A stretch of DNA of 64,000 nucleotides, taken from NCBI GenBank assembly GCA_947095535.1, contig OX352774.1, forward strand, positions 212,276,965 through 212,340,964, written 5' to 3'. Below, piece by piece: positions 1 through 12,800 of this stretch. Origin of the DNA: Poecilobothrus nobilitatus. Lineage: Eukaryota > Arthropoda > Insecta > Diptera > Dolichopodidae. Below the pieces are notes generated by a model. The model ran no database searches, was not told the origin of the DNA, and worked only from the letters and a program-made list of their open reading frames with translations. The position numbers and the translations under genes were made by a program. The first letter of the stretch is position 1; every line of letters starts with the position of its first letter.

Positions 1-34
1 GGAGGATTTTAGAATTGGTTACAAATAAAATTCA

Positions 35-171
35 GTCAAATGAAATACAGTTAAATGATATTACAGGAAAATGATAATACATCACAAATGACATACAGGA
101 GAATTTAATATAGTCAAATGATAATACAGGTAAATGAAAATACAAGAAGGTGACATACAGTCAAGTAACAT
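35..171. repeat. 16-bp minisatellite, about 9 copies
   Basis: About nine degenerate 15-16 bp units follow one another, each ending in a form of ATACA or ATATA and carrying AAATGA near the middle (for example GTCAAATGATAATACA and GGTAAATGAAAATACA). The first clear unit starts at 35 and the last partial unit ends near 171. The array may have begun to the left of the window. No coding role is visible. Confidence 0.75.
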
Positions 172-947
172 CGAGTTTTTAAGTTGTTTGTTGATCTAAT
201 TTCTAGTTTCTTTAATAAATCATTCAATAAAACTGATTAAATACATGATAAAAATCATTTTTAGATGTTGATTTAAAACATTTTAAATATAAAAATTCAT
301 TGAAATTAAAATAAATCACAGGAAATTATTAATTTGTTATTTATTAAGTAATTTTTTTAAAAATAATGTGTATTTCTACAGCATGCCTAACATATATTAA
401 AAATGATAGAATTTTGCATGAACTGTGATTAAAGTAATTTGAGATTTAAATTAGCGATGTAAAAGTTGTTAAGGATTAACAAAATTTGTATTTAGAAAAA
501 TTCATTTTTAAGTTTTGTGTTTCTTATAATTATAATGATATTTTAATTATATTTATTACCAAAAATTTAGGCTCTAAATTAGGTTAGAATTTACATTAGG
601 TTACGACGGATCTGTAAAGCAAATATATAGCTTCTTCTAGCGAAATATAAATGTCAGTCTTTATGAGATGGACTCTGCTTTAAGCAGATGATACCATACC
701 ATACAGTTATTCGCAATATTAAAATAGTATAGAACACAACTTGCAAAAAGGAGCATTATAGTTACTTAATAGAATGTATATTTTACTGAATATACATTAC
801 ATTTAACTAAATATCCCTTTCTACTGAAAATAATGGATATGATAAATAAATTGATTTTAAATTAGATATAAAAGTAATAAAAGGGTGATTGTCTATTAGA
901 ATTCAAAAAGTTATTCACATTGTTTTTGTTTTAATTAGTTTTTTTTT
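172..947. other. AT-rich gene-free stretch
   Basis: Unique-looking AT-rich DNA with short homopolymers. No open frame of note, no repeat boundary and no RNA gene was seen. It ends in a poly(T) run that directly abuts the first DINE-1-like element. Confidence 0.6.
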
Positions 948-2004
948 TATACCCTACACATTAAGTATAGGGTATATTAACTTTGGTATGGTGCTTGTAA
1001 CCACCAAAAGGAAGAGAGTTAGGTATAGACATGTATATATATTCTGAATCAGGATCACCTCCTGAGTCGATTTAGCGATGTCCGTCCGTCCGTCCGTACG
1101 CACGATAACTCAAAAAATAATGATGCTATCTTGATGAAATTTATACTGTAGATTAACAATGACTAAGGTAAGGCGGGGATTGTAATTGGGCGAAATCGGA
1201 CCATGCGTTCGAGTACCTCCCATACAACTCCCAAAACCGAACAAGCATATATTCGAAATTAATAAAGATAGAAACTTCAATTTTGGTACTAGGGTGTTGT
1301 TTCCTGAATCCCTTATTTGTCAAAAATTTGAGATGAATTGGAGGAGCTCTTCGATTACCTCCCATACAACTCCCAAAACCGAACAAGCATATCTTCGAAA
1401 TTAATAAAGATAGGAACTTCAAATTTGATACGAGGGTGCTGTTTCCTAAATACCTGATTTGCCTAAAATTTGAGATGAATTGTAGTGGTCGTTCGGGTAC
1501 CTCCCATACAACTCCCAAAACCGAACAAGCATATCTTCGAAATTAATAAAGATAGAAACTTCAAATTTGGTACTAGGGTGTTGTTTCCTGAATCCCTGAT
1601 TTGTCCAAAATTTAAGATGAATTAGAATGGTTGTTCGGGTATCTGCCACACAACTCCCAAGATCAAACAAGCATATCTTCGATATTAATAAATATATAAA
1701 CTTAAAATTTGATATAAGAATGCTCTACCCTGTTGATGTCTCTAAAATTTGAGATGAATTGGGGTGGTGGTCCCCGTGCCTTCACACACTTCCCAAGACA
1801 TAACAAGCATATTTTCGAATTTAATACAGATATAAATCTGAAATTTTGTACAAAGGTTGTAAAAGGTTGTAAAATTTATTTTTTTAGCTTAGTTATATTA
1901 AATACTTAACTAAAATAACATGGATTTTTAATTTAATTTGAATTTTTTAGGTGTAGGGTATAAATAAGTCGGTTGCATGGACTTACTGTTACTTTTACTT
2001 GTTT
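948..2004 (+). mobile_element. DINE-1-like non-autonomous Helentron, copy 1
   Basis: The left end is TATACCCTACA, and ATACCCTA pairs with TAGGGTAT a few bases on to form a terminal hairpin. The right end has the inverted form TGTAGGGTATA, then a hairpin (AAGTC...GACTT around GGTTGCATG), then a tail ending ACTTGTTT. Inside, GTATATATATTCT, GAGTCGAT and a (CCGT)n block after ATGTCCGT match, in order, the layout I know from Drosophila DINE-1/INE-1, which is classed with non-autonomous Helentrons. The core is a tandem array of about 142-bp units. No transposase or Rep/helicase frame is present, so it must depend on proteins supplied elsewhere. The DINE-1 assignment rests on remembered motifs; the repeat itself is directly visible in four copies. 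Confidence 0.82.
1221..1800 (+). repeat. 142-bp tandem array, core of copy 1
   Basis: The phrase CATACAACTCCCAAAACCGA or a near form starts at 1221, 1363, 1505 and 1647, an exact 142-bp spacing; a decayed fifth form lies near 1785. Each unit also holds AATTTGAGATGAATTGG and ATTAATAAAGATAGAAAC. Units farther right are more diverged. Short open frames across the array repeat because 142 is not a multiple of three; they are not genes. Confidence 0.9.
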
Positions 2005-5000
2005 TATTAATAAATCGTTAAAATCATTTAAATTATTAAAGTAGAACGGCAATTTGATAATTGATAACCGGTAGACAGTTTAGACAATTAAGACAGTTTG
2101 CTTTACTTTTAATCGTCATTGGCATCAAATGTAATATTAACCCGTCATATTTATCTAAATATGTTTCACATAATTACTATTTTGTGTTCTAATAAATATA
2201 AATAACCATTTAGAATACAGAGAAAAAAATAACTCTTTTTATTTGTGGGGCACCTTGTATATTCACATTTTTTTTTTCTTCAAATGACTTAATTACTTTT
2301 AATTTTATACATGTCTATTTAATATTTTTGATTAATATTATTTCAATCATTTTTATTATTAATCATAACTATCATTAGCATCATTATCATTATCATTGTA
2401 TTGCAAAGTGTCATTATTATAATTCAGTTTCAATGGATTGCACCTTTAGTTATTCGAAAAAAAAGAAAGTAAAAACAAAAAAAGACATTAAATCTATATA
2501 GTTATTGGATTTTGTGTGTTTTTTTTGTTTTTAAACTTCCATTATAATTTTTGTTTCAATCCCTTTAATGTCATATTCACTTGTATTAAACCGTTAAACA
2601 TTGTAAAAAAAAAAGAAAACTATAACCGTTTTTGTTTTTTTTTGTCTTTTTGTATTTTGTTTAATCGATGTTAAACCCAGTAGAACTGGTAGATGGTTTA
2701 AAGAAGAATGAAAGGAAAAAAATAAAAGAAATGCAGAAAAATGACAGTCATAACAACTTGTGTACATAAAACTCGTAAATTATACCGACAGGTGATAAAT
2801 TTTAATCGAAAATAATTTAACTGACATCCGTGGCGTTTAAAAAACAAAAACAAAAAAAAAAAAAATGTTAAACTAAATAAAGAAAAACATGAGAATTAAA
2901 ATTTATTTATTAATCGTTTTCGTTTTATATATGTATATAAAGTATCTATAGATTGATTGATTATATTCATATATAACAAGTATTAATATTATGCAAATAT
3001 GATATATACTTGTATATAAATACATATTGTATATAATAATAATTAAAATAACTGTTTATTTAAAATATTTAATATGTTTTGTATTTTTTTACTTATAACT
3101 TGTATTTTGGTACTATATATACATATTATATTATATACATATATACATGTTGTAAGATAAATAAATTAACACGAATAAAATAAACATTGTTACAGTTTAT
3201 TTTCGTTTATTATTTTTAAAACCAGAAAACATTTTCATATCAATAAAAAAAGATTGTTGCTACAGTTTTGTATTTGCATTTACTGTATATTTTTAACAGA
3301 CAGTTCATGACAGATTTTAGCCAATAATTAAATTGTTTCCGTTATTATTTGTGTTTAAGAAAAATAAAAATTTTAAATTTTTTTTGACAATGACTGTTTT
3401 TTTTTTTGATTTTCAAAAAACACCTAGTTTCAAATTTTCATATTTTAACTGTACTACATATATAAAAATTTGTTCCATCATATATGCAAAATTTTTTTAA
3501 ATTTTAAAAATATGTTTTATTTGAAAAAAAAAAAAAGAAAAACACCGATTTTGAAGCAGTTTTTAATATTGTTATACAGTTTGAACCTTTCTTTAACTAA
3601 AGAAATTGTAAAAACAAAATTATTTTTAATATTTTTTTGGTTTTTTTAAGAAAATTTACTTTCACGGTAATAAGAAAATGTATTGACAAAAATAATTAAA
3701 TAAAAATTATTCGTTTTTTAGAACAAAACAAGTGAGGTTTGATGACCCCTTTTTAATTTTTTTTTGAAGCCTGTAGATATTTGTATTTCAGGTCATTGTT
3801 CATACTTACATTCCTGTATAGATTGTAAATATTAATTATTTATTGTCTTTTACATATTTAAAATTTTCTGATTTTTTGTTTTACTCCAACACCTAAGGAC
3901 TTTTGACTTTTTGGTATAAAACTTTTACCATATTCTTTTAATATATAACTGGTTGATTTTTTTTTTTGATACAATGTGACGATTTTTTATTTAAATAAAA
4001 TAATCTCTATTTTAAAATATGTTTTGGAATAGGATTGTTCAAAAGTTTTAAATATCTAACATAAGTTAAATATATAACTATAAAGACTCATGCAGTTCTT
4101 TTATGATTGTATTTTTATATATTAAATTTATTTTAAATTGTTCCTTTATATTGCAATGGATCTATATATTACACTGAAGGGCTAACAAAATACTTAATAT
4201 CTGGTTTGTGCAGTGTGCGTCATCAATATGAAAATAATCCTAGAAAAATTATTTGTATATGTTAAGAATATTATCCTTTTTATATATATAAAATTCAAAA
4301 TATTCTCTTTTAAATAAAGTAATTTAAAATATTTTATCCTTTTACAAGGATATTAGAAATATTTTTAATTAGTTTTCAAATATAATTTTAAAATATTTTC
4401 TGAAAAATTATTATTTTTAAAATGGTATATAATATTATATGTATGAATTTTAGTTGGTATTAAAAATTTCAAAATCATATTTATACAATTTTATTTAAAT
4501 GTATTTAAACCATACAACAGTCCAAAAAGGAATTTAATAATATTATATGTACTTTACTTATATATTTATATAAGTATATATTTATATTTTCGTGTAAATA
4601 GGTAAATGTAAAAATAATATTCTTTATGATATAATAATTTTTATATAATTTAAATAGGACCATATATTTTGTGCAACAAAAAGGATACAAATTTTTATAA
4701 GGAATATATACATACATGTATGATTAAATTATTGATTAATATTGACTGGATATTTTTAAATTTTTATGGATATTCAATATTGAAATGGTTTTGAATTGGA
4801 AAATTTAAAGTTTTACGATTCAATATTGTACAAAATAAGTTTTAAATCTTAGGAACCATATTTTTCTTTTTATATAACTTCTATTGAAGAAAAAAAGAAA
4901 AAAAAATGTTAATATTTAGTTTTTATGGTGTTTGGCGTTTATCGAAAATTATTATTTATTATTAATTATTAATGTTATCTATTACAAGTTAACTACATGA

Positions 5001-5430
5001 TGATTTAAATATTTTAATTGATTTGGCCTGAAGTAAATCATTGCCCGATTTGTTTAAAAGAAGGTATAAAGTTACAAATACTCAAAAGTATATAATTAAG
5101 TATTTTTACAAAAAGTTCGGAGTCTCTGAATCTACAATTATATTTTTTAGTATCTAAGTGAAAAACTTTTTTTTGTGATATATAGAATGTTATGTTAATG
5201 TTAATAATGTTAAAAATAATTTTTATAAAGGGACAAAGTAATGTTTAAATAAAAAAAAAGTGTAACATGAAAAATTTTCTTTAAGCAATATCTAGCAATA
5301 TTTAGCATGTAATTTGTATTTAACATATATAAATATATATATATATATATATTATATTGACTAAAAATAATTAGCATCCTTTTCAATTGAAATTGTAAAA
5401 ACTATAGTCTTTGAATCTGATTAGAACACT
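2005..5430. other. AT-rich gene-free stretch with microsatellites
   Basis: Long AT-rich DNA. An (ATC/ATT)n-like tract lies at about 2340-2400, and poly(A)/poly(T) runs recur, for example near 2845, 3400 and 3525. TATATA-rich tracts lie at about 2925-3150 and 5330-5355. No gene, SINE head or LINE fragment was recognised. Confidence 0.6.
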
Positions 5431-5447
5431 GAGTGTTATATTATTGT

Positions 5448-5500
5448 TTTCAGGTTCTAATTAATTTTCAGGTTTCAAAATTAATTTCAGGTTCTAAAAA
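5448..5500 (+). repeat. Short tandem repeat of TTTCAGGTTCTAA type
   Basis: Three imperfect units of roughly 20 bp contain TTTCAGGTT(C/T)(T/C)A(A) followed by AATTAA. The 64-codon open frame covering this stretch is low complexity and has no support as a gene. Confidence 0.55.
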
Positions 5501-7145
5501 ATTTCTAATTAACATGAATTCTAAAATATTTATAATGGGTTACATTATATTAATTATATTCCTTTTTTTTTATAATAATCGACTTAATCTTCAACAACAT
5601 TCTTTGATTTATAAGGATGAACAATAAGTTAGGCGTGATATTGTGATCCGGATGATTTAGACACAAAAAAAATTTAAATTGGTGTGAGTGCAGGAAGAAA
5701 ATGATGAGTATATTAAAATTTAAATATTTATTTTTATTATATCTGAAATTTAATTTACCTAAGAGCAGATTTTATTAAACTGTTTAATAATTAAACTAAT
5801 AATAAATTGATTTTTCATGATTTTTCTAATTACATAATATCAAATTGTAATGTAAGATGAACTATTTACTTTAAGGTTTTTAAACTAGGACTTCTGTATT
5901 ATATATTATGATAGTTAGGATTCAAAATTCTTAATCCCTCATTACTAAACTTGCACAGAGATTAAATTTATACGAAGTTTCCGGAACTTAAAGAACATAG
6001 AGAAAAGAGGTTATAGAATAGGTCAAAATAAGTAAAAAAATGTTCAGGGGGTCTATTCTTAACAGTTTTCGAGATAACGAAATTCAAAATTCTTTTTATA
6101 AATCTTAAATATCCCTATATTATCACTTTAAAACAATTTTTTGTCCCCTATAACCTTTTTTCTTCGTGACCTTTCGGACACCATGCATATTGAATTTATT
6201 AAAGTAATATTTAAACTAATAACGTTTAATATAATTATTAAATTTGTTAAATAAAAAGTTAAATTGTAATAAATTAATGTAATAAAATATGTAAATTATA
6301 TTGAAATTAAATTCTGTGAAAATAAAAATAATTAAAATATAGTCTTTTATATAATTTTTTATATATTTTTATATTTATAATATATATTCGATTAATTTTT
6401 GAATCTACGAATTGCAATAGATAGAAACACTTAGGTAACTAATTGATGAAAAATCATTTAAATCTGTAATATGATAGCTTTTTCAGCTTAAACGATAAAC
6501 AACAATAAGAAAACATTATTGGATTGAAATTAAAATAAAAAAATTATATACATTAATACATTAAAAAAAATTAAAAGAAAAAAACGCTAATTACTATCAC
6601 ACCATCTAATTAAATTTAATTAAAAAAATTTAAAAAAAAAAACTTTAGAAAAATACAATAATGTGTTATTTTTTAACACGTTTTATCTAATTGATCTTTC
6701 CAGTAAAATTTCTAATAAAAGTCATAAATATTTAAAAAAAAAAAAAATCTGCCTCAAGTTAAATGTTCATCGGAATTACAGAGAATGTATTAAAAATTTA
6801 TTAATTATAAGCTAACATTTATTTATTAATTATATAATTAAAAAAATTATGATTAAATTAATATTATTAGTATTTAAAGGTAATACTTATTAACTTAATT
6901 TATTTTAATTTGAAGTAAATTTGAACCTCTTCAATTCTTTTATTCTGTTACTTTGAAAGAAATACTTATAGGTTAGAAATCCTTTTCTTATTGTTTCATA
7001 TCAATCAGTTAAGATTTAAGATTTGTAACAAATTTACAATTTATATTAGTTTCCCGTTGTTTATTTGTCATTCCAATGATTTTTATTTAAAAAAAAATAA
7101 TTAATATTAATATAACAATAAATAATGTTTATAAATATTTGTTGT
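5501..7145. other. AT-rich gene-free stretch with a possible MITE relic
   Basis: Mostly featureless AT-rich DNA. Around 5970-6190 two stretches about 150 bp apart are imperfect inverted copies (AGAGGTTATAG on the left, CTATAACCTTTTTT on the right), which could be the ends of a small decayed inverted-repeat element. I saw no target duplication, so this is weak. Confidence 0.4.
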
Positions 7146-7149
7146 ATCT

Positions 7150-7218
7150 GACAAATGACGTAGTGGTTTTTGCTTGCCGTTTTTCAAATCGAAAGATCTC
7201 GTTTTTAAACCATTGTCA
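7150..7218 (+). repeat. Possible tRNA-derived SINE head, decayed
   Basis: GACGTAGTGGTTTTTGCTTG resembles a pol III A box with its flank, and a poor B-box-like stretch with TCTCGTTTTTAAACC follows. It resembles the better head at 9048. The downstream DNA shows no recognisable SINE body. Confidence 0.3.
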
Positions 7219-9047
7219 ACTAAGTTATATCCAATATTTGTAGTATATATCGTAATAGTTTATATTGTTATAATTAACATCATAATATAAAATAAATAAA
7301 ATATAAATAGTTCTTCTAAAAAACTAAACATTTATCTTAATGTTAACATAAATCGACTACATTTTCTTCTATTTGACAATTAAAACTGCGTTGTTATTTT
7401 TCTAATAACAGTTATAATAGAATGACACCGACTGTAAATATTTACGATCACAAACTAAATCATAATATTTAAAAGACTTTGTGTAAAATGCCTAATACTT
7501 CAAAAATGTGTCTTATCTGCTACAATCAAGCCATAAATCGTTACATTATTAGACTTAATCTTATTTTGATCAATATAAAGCTTTCAAATAAACTCCTTGG
7601 CTTTTGCTTAACGTATACTTGATACTTATACATATTGTCTTGTCGGGATGTTCAATGAATTGAGATTAGGGTATAAGATTTTCGATTTGAATTATTTAAC
7701 AGAAAATCAAATGTTACATTACATTAAAATCCATAATTTTGTTCAATTTTGTTTTTAAAATTATATAAGTATGTACATATGTATGTATAGTTTTGTAATT
7801 TTGCGCAGAAGACTAGTTATGCTGACAAGTATCTATCATATTTTTCTCTGTGATTTGCTCTAACCTGCATAATAGGTATAATTTTGAATTTTTAAAGTTT
7901 TCAAATATTCTTTCCCAAATTATTAGTCCTAATATGAAAACCTGATTAACTGTTGAATTACGACTTCAAATTCCGTTTTGTTTTTACCCTATATACCATA
8001 ATTATATTAATGATTACTCACATTTAAAAGATGTTTGATAAAATAATAGCTTATAATTGAAATTTCAGAAAAATTGTATTTAATCAGTTTTAGTTTTAAA
8101 CTGATGATAGTTCAAAACTAAAAAAGTAATCATTTTTAAATACTTGTTTTAAATGATGCCATACTATAATTTCTGAATCATTTAAAACACTGATTCACTA
8201 TAATTACTTCTTTAACTGTCACAAATGTCACACCAAAAAAAAAAAAAAATTCAACAAGTGATGACATGTTTAATTATTTTTTTTTGTTTGCTAAAAATAT
8301 CAATTGCAATGATTTTTATTAATAGATTACAGAAAAAAAAAAAAAAATAATCAAAGAAAAAGTAAAAATGTAATGGCACAATAAATAAAAAAAAAATGAA
8401 AAACTTAGAACAAACCGTTTAATTGTAATTAGAAATCTAATTGACTACTTAATAAGATAGTAAATAGAATGGTGTAATTTCATTAATTATAAATTTATGA
8501 ATTTTATAAAAAATTAAATAAGCGATATTCCTTTTTTTTTAACTGTTTTTTTATTTTTATTTTTCTTTTTGTTGTTAGTTGTAATTAATTTGATGAGCAT
8601 AAAAAGTTGAACATTGCATTTTGCGCAATATAAGTGGATGGTTATGGTTTTTTTTTTCAATCATGATAAAACTGCATGGGGTTCTTCTAAGTTATGATTA
8701 TTTTTATTATTCTTGTTATAATTAAGTTAGTATTTCTTAATAAATGAGCGTTGAAGCGTTCTAAATGTTTTGCTGCTATATAATGTAATTATATGTACAA
8801 TGTACATATATGACATGCACAAATATAATATATATTATATAAATACATATGTTTATAATTTATTAGGTTTACCGGAAAATTTTAACTAAAAAGAAACAAA
8901 ATAATCTCACAACTTTTATATTTATAGTTAACTTTTTTAAATATTTTTGACTACTTTTTTTGACTACTTAATTTTAAGCTGGCACAGACCAAAGTATTTC
9001 TATATTTATTTTTTACGACTAGTGATTGTTTTAAGGTTATGTTAACG
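7219..9047. other. AT-rich gene-free stretch
   Basis: AT-rich DNA with poly(A)/poly(T) runs (near 8235, 8330 and 8645) and TATATA tracts near 8800-8850. No gene or repeat family was recognised. Confidence 0.6.
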
Positions 9048-9130
9048 AATCCAACGAATGGTGTAGTTGTTAAGACACCGGTGTTTCATTCGAAAGTTCT
9101 CCGGTTCAAACCATGACTGAGTCTTATTGA
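9048..9130 (+). repeat. tRNA-derived SINE head
   Basis: TGGTGTAGTTGTTAAGACAC fits a pol III A box, and CCGGTTCAAACC fits a B box about 35-40 bases later, the spacing expected for a tRNA-like promoter. It cannot be a working tRNA because no acceptor stem closes around it. The AT-rich DNA that follows is probably a decayed SINE body. Confidence 0.5.
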
Positions 9131-9319
9131 TTAATAAAAAATAATATAGATTTTTTTATATCATATAAATAGTTAAATATAATTAAATGAAAACAAATAA
9201 GTATATAATATCTTATAATTAATATCATATTGTAATATATAATAAAATAAATAATAATAAAATAATTCTTGTACGAGATAATAGATGGCGTAAAAATGTA
9301 ATGTAAAATTAATGTAATT
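9131..9319. other. AT-rich stretch between two opposed SINE heads
   Basis: Dense TAATA/TATAA sequence with no coding signal. It is bounded by a + strand tRNA-like head on the left and a - strand one on the right, so it may hold the tails of two elements. Confidence 0.45.
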
Positions 9320-9420
9320 TTCTCCAATGATGGCCTTGGCGGCTGGCGTGCATTTTTTTTTAAGTTGAAATTGAGCAATATTCAAAGCTGAACGCTACCG
9401 CTGAACTATTTGAACTAGTT
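9320..9420 (-). repeat. Possible tRNA-derived SINE head, reverse strand
   Basis: Read on the minus strand, AGTTCAGCGGTAGCGTTCAG resembles an A box with its flank. A GC-richer stretch follows (GCCAGCCGCCAAGGCC region at about 9330-9350). No clean B box was found, so the element is either decayed or a different tRNA-like repeat. Confidence 0.35.
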
Positions 9421-9700
9421 TTATTAAATTAATTAACATTGTAACATTTATTTGTAAGCAATAAAAAAAGAATTAAAGTAATTGTGAAAAACATTATTTA
9501 TTTTTCTTTTTAAATTCTTCACTATCTATTTTTAAATTTATTTAGTATTGATACAATGAAACTTGACAGCTCACTGACAATTGAAGTTACGACAGCATAG
9601 AAAATTGAAATAAAAAAACCGCCGGCATGAATCTTTTTTTAAGTTAAAGTTACATGACAGCCAGCAATGGAGAATGATCTTAATAGTGTTGTACAATAGT
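9421..9700. other. AT-rich stretch
   Basis: No recognised feature. Slightly GC-richer motifs occur near 9570-9640 but show no frame or repeat match inside the window. Confidence 0.5.
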
Positions 9701-9701
9701 C

Positions 9702-9832
9702 ACAGCCGAGTAGCTTAGTGAAATTAATGATTCCCAAAACTGAAGTTTAATCCAGTATGAATAATAAATGACTTAGTGGATGCCTTATAGGAGTGACTAA
9801 ATGACTTAGTGGATGCCTTATAGGAGTGGCAA
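9702..9832 (+). repeat. Decayed SINE head followed by a 33-bp tandem duplication
   Basis: GAGTAGCTTAGTGAA resembles an A box and AGTTTAATCC a weak B box. After this a 33-bp unit beginning TAAATGACTTAGTGGATGCC occurs twice, at 9765 and 9798, almost without change. The unit itself contains an A-box-like GACTTAGTGG. A short poly(A) run follows. Confidence 0.5.
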
Positions 9833-12800
9833 GAAAAAAAACAAATGATTTAATAGATAATAACATTTTGTTTTTGAATTTTACACATTCAGTTCTCAGA
9901 TAATTAATAAAATATAATTATTATTAATTACTAATAATAATTAATAAAAAATTTTCATTTATATTTAGTGATTTAAAAAATATCATATATAAATAACAGA
10001 ATATTTCTCAGATGATTTTATGCTTTTTAAGCTAATCTTTACTTTTTACTTCTATTTCTATAGATGGTTTTTCTGTTTCCGTAGGCATTGGCAATGACGA
10101 AGTAAAAAATTACAATTGAAAGTTAAAAATTAAAAAAATTGGATTAAATAAAAAAATCTTTTAATAAAAGTTTTTTATACCTACCTAAAATTATATTTTT
10201 TAATTAATGAAAAAAATAATCAGATAGATCTAAATGGAAAAAAAAAATCGTTCGTGCTGAATTAGAAATACAAAAAAAAAATCAATATAAATAAAAAAAA
10301 TATTATAATGCCTATCTAAATTTTATAGTATAGTTGATAGTAAAATATAATTTTAATTATTGATATCAGATTTTCATTTCATTTCAATTAAATGTTTTAA
10401 TTAAGATTTGACACGCAAGTTCTGTTTCTTGTTGATTTTTGCTTATAATGATATACGATTTGTGTTTATAATTTTGATGTTTTCATTATTTATTTATTTT
10501 TTTTTTTTTCCTTTTTTAATTTCAGTTTTTCAACTTGTTAATTTTTATATTTTCTTATTAGAATAATTCAAATTAAATTGTTAAATAATATTATAATAAA
10601 TTAATAAAAAATAACGTTAATAAGATTTTCATGGGTTTGCTAATTATTTTGAATGTTATTGAACACAATTTTATTAACTAAATATTGAGTAATACCTGGT
10701 AATACTTAATATATATTAATTTTTTTTTATTAGGTTTGTGTCTTTGATATTATTACCATTATCAATTTTATAATTTTATGCAATATACCGCCACCGGTAA
10801 TTAAATGTTAATTTATTTACAGTAAGGTTATAGACTAATTAGAAAGGTTAGCAAATTTTCTCATATAAAAATTTAATTGAATTTAATAAAATATATATTT
10901 TTATATAAAAAGTTTTAATGTCTCAGTAGTTTTATAGTTTTTAAAAAAAAATATTATAAGAATTTATATTTCAAGGATGTACACAACTATTTTAAATTAA
11001 TTTAAAATAAAGTTTTTTACGTGGAAAATATGTACTTAGGTATACAGGTAGTATCAAGATTGATTTAAATGTTCTTATTTTAATCCGGAACTGATGTAGC
11101 AAGCGTTTTTATATTAAATTTAACTGATTTCGAAACCGATGGTATTATTTATATTAATTCTTTCAAGTTTAATATTGACTTTGGTTCACTTAATTTAAAT
11201 TAACGAGAAAGAAGTAAACAGTTCCCTTATTTAAAAGGTTTTTTTTATATGATTCCTAGGTACTTATATATTTTGGGGTGGGAAAAAAAGTTGAAGGAAG
11301 AAACTTTATTGTGTTCTGATAAGTTCTAAAATTGTTCTTTAATAATTGTTAATTTTTTATTTTAAAGTAATTTTTTTAGAAGCGAACATTGTGAGTTTTT
11401 AGTTTTTTAAAGAATTAGATTTAATAATTAAATGTTATTTAATTTGAGTCCCCTATCCCCCCATCTATGAGGGAAATTAAAATAATTTAAAAATAAATAA
11501 GTTAAATTTTATCAATAAATTATTTCACCTTGAGTTCATAAATAAGTACCTACTTTATAAAGAAATACCCCTGTGTACATTCTGCTTAGCATGATCTTTT
11601 AGGATATCGCTGTGGGAAAAGTTACTGGTGCAATTAAATAGAATAAACTCTTTAAAATAAAATCTCTAATCTATCTTTTAAATCCCACCACGTTATTACA
11701 ATATTCTTATGTAGTAAATATGCAATGGTAAATAATGGATTATAAAATTCTAATCTTGTATTTGTATTTACCAAAAGTTTTACAAGTCTTAAGGAAGGAA
11801 TTGATGAAAAGAAATCATATAGCAGCACTATGGTGTTATATATATAGAAAGATAGATTTTAATAAAAAAAAAAAATTTAAATAGCATTTCTACTGTTGTA
11901 CATGATTTCATTTTAAAGCAGTGCAGTTCAGTAAATTTGTTCTACAAATGTTCTATGACCGGCCAAAGCTATTTCGAAATTCAAGGAACATGTGCAAAAG
12001 TTTTTTTTTGTACTTTTAAATAAGATTTAATTCAAAAAATTTTTTTGATTGTTTGCTCAGTGATCTAAATTATTAAAGTAAAGATGTTGCGTAATTTTTT
12101 TCCTAGATTGTAGTATATTTCTTTTTAATCCTATGCTTGATTTTTGCTTCGAACCCGATAATTACTACAGTTAAAAAAAGTATAGTGGAAATTGAAAGAG
12201 AAAAAATTGCATAAACCGTAATTTAACCAAACAAAGTTAAAATTTACTATGGATAACGTCTTATATCTTATATTATTTACAGCTCCTGTAAACGTCTTAT
12301 AAAATCTATGATTACGTTACCTAAAAATAAATTTAAAATAAATGGTTAATTTGTCCTTACATGTTTGTTAATAATAATTTTCTTTTGTAGTTTAATTATT
12401 TTCTTAAAATCTATCAGATATTTCATGAATTTACTTACTAAATTATGTATTATATAAAATATTCCAAAAACAAAAGCAAAATTATTTAAAATCTAGTTAG
12501 TAACAAATTATCGCATCATCATGATTTGTTAATTTACTAAAACTAAAATCAGCAGTGGCAGTAAAAAAGCAAAAAAAAAAAAAAATACCAAATCGTTCAC
12601 ACTAATTTTAGCGTGTTTTTGTTCAAACTAGCGTGATCTGTCGGATTTTTATTTCGTATTTAATTTAATAACTCTTTCTTTCCATTTTGTTTTTTTTTGT
12701 GCTTTTTTGTGGATTTGTATAAATTTTGATCCGGTTCTGGTCAGAAGTTCAAACTATATGATTAACATTATGATAATTTGATTTTAAAAATAAGAACTTA

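Noticed and set aside
5433..5627. 64-codon frame as a small gene
   Set aside because: Low-complexity AT-rich sequence, partly made of a short tandem repeat; no domain, splice or promoter context.
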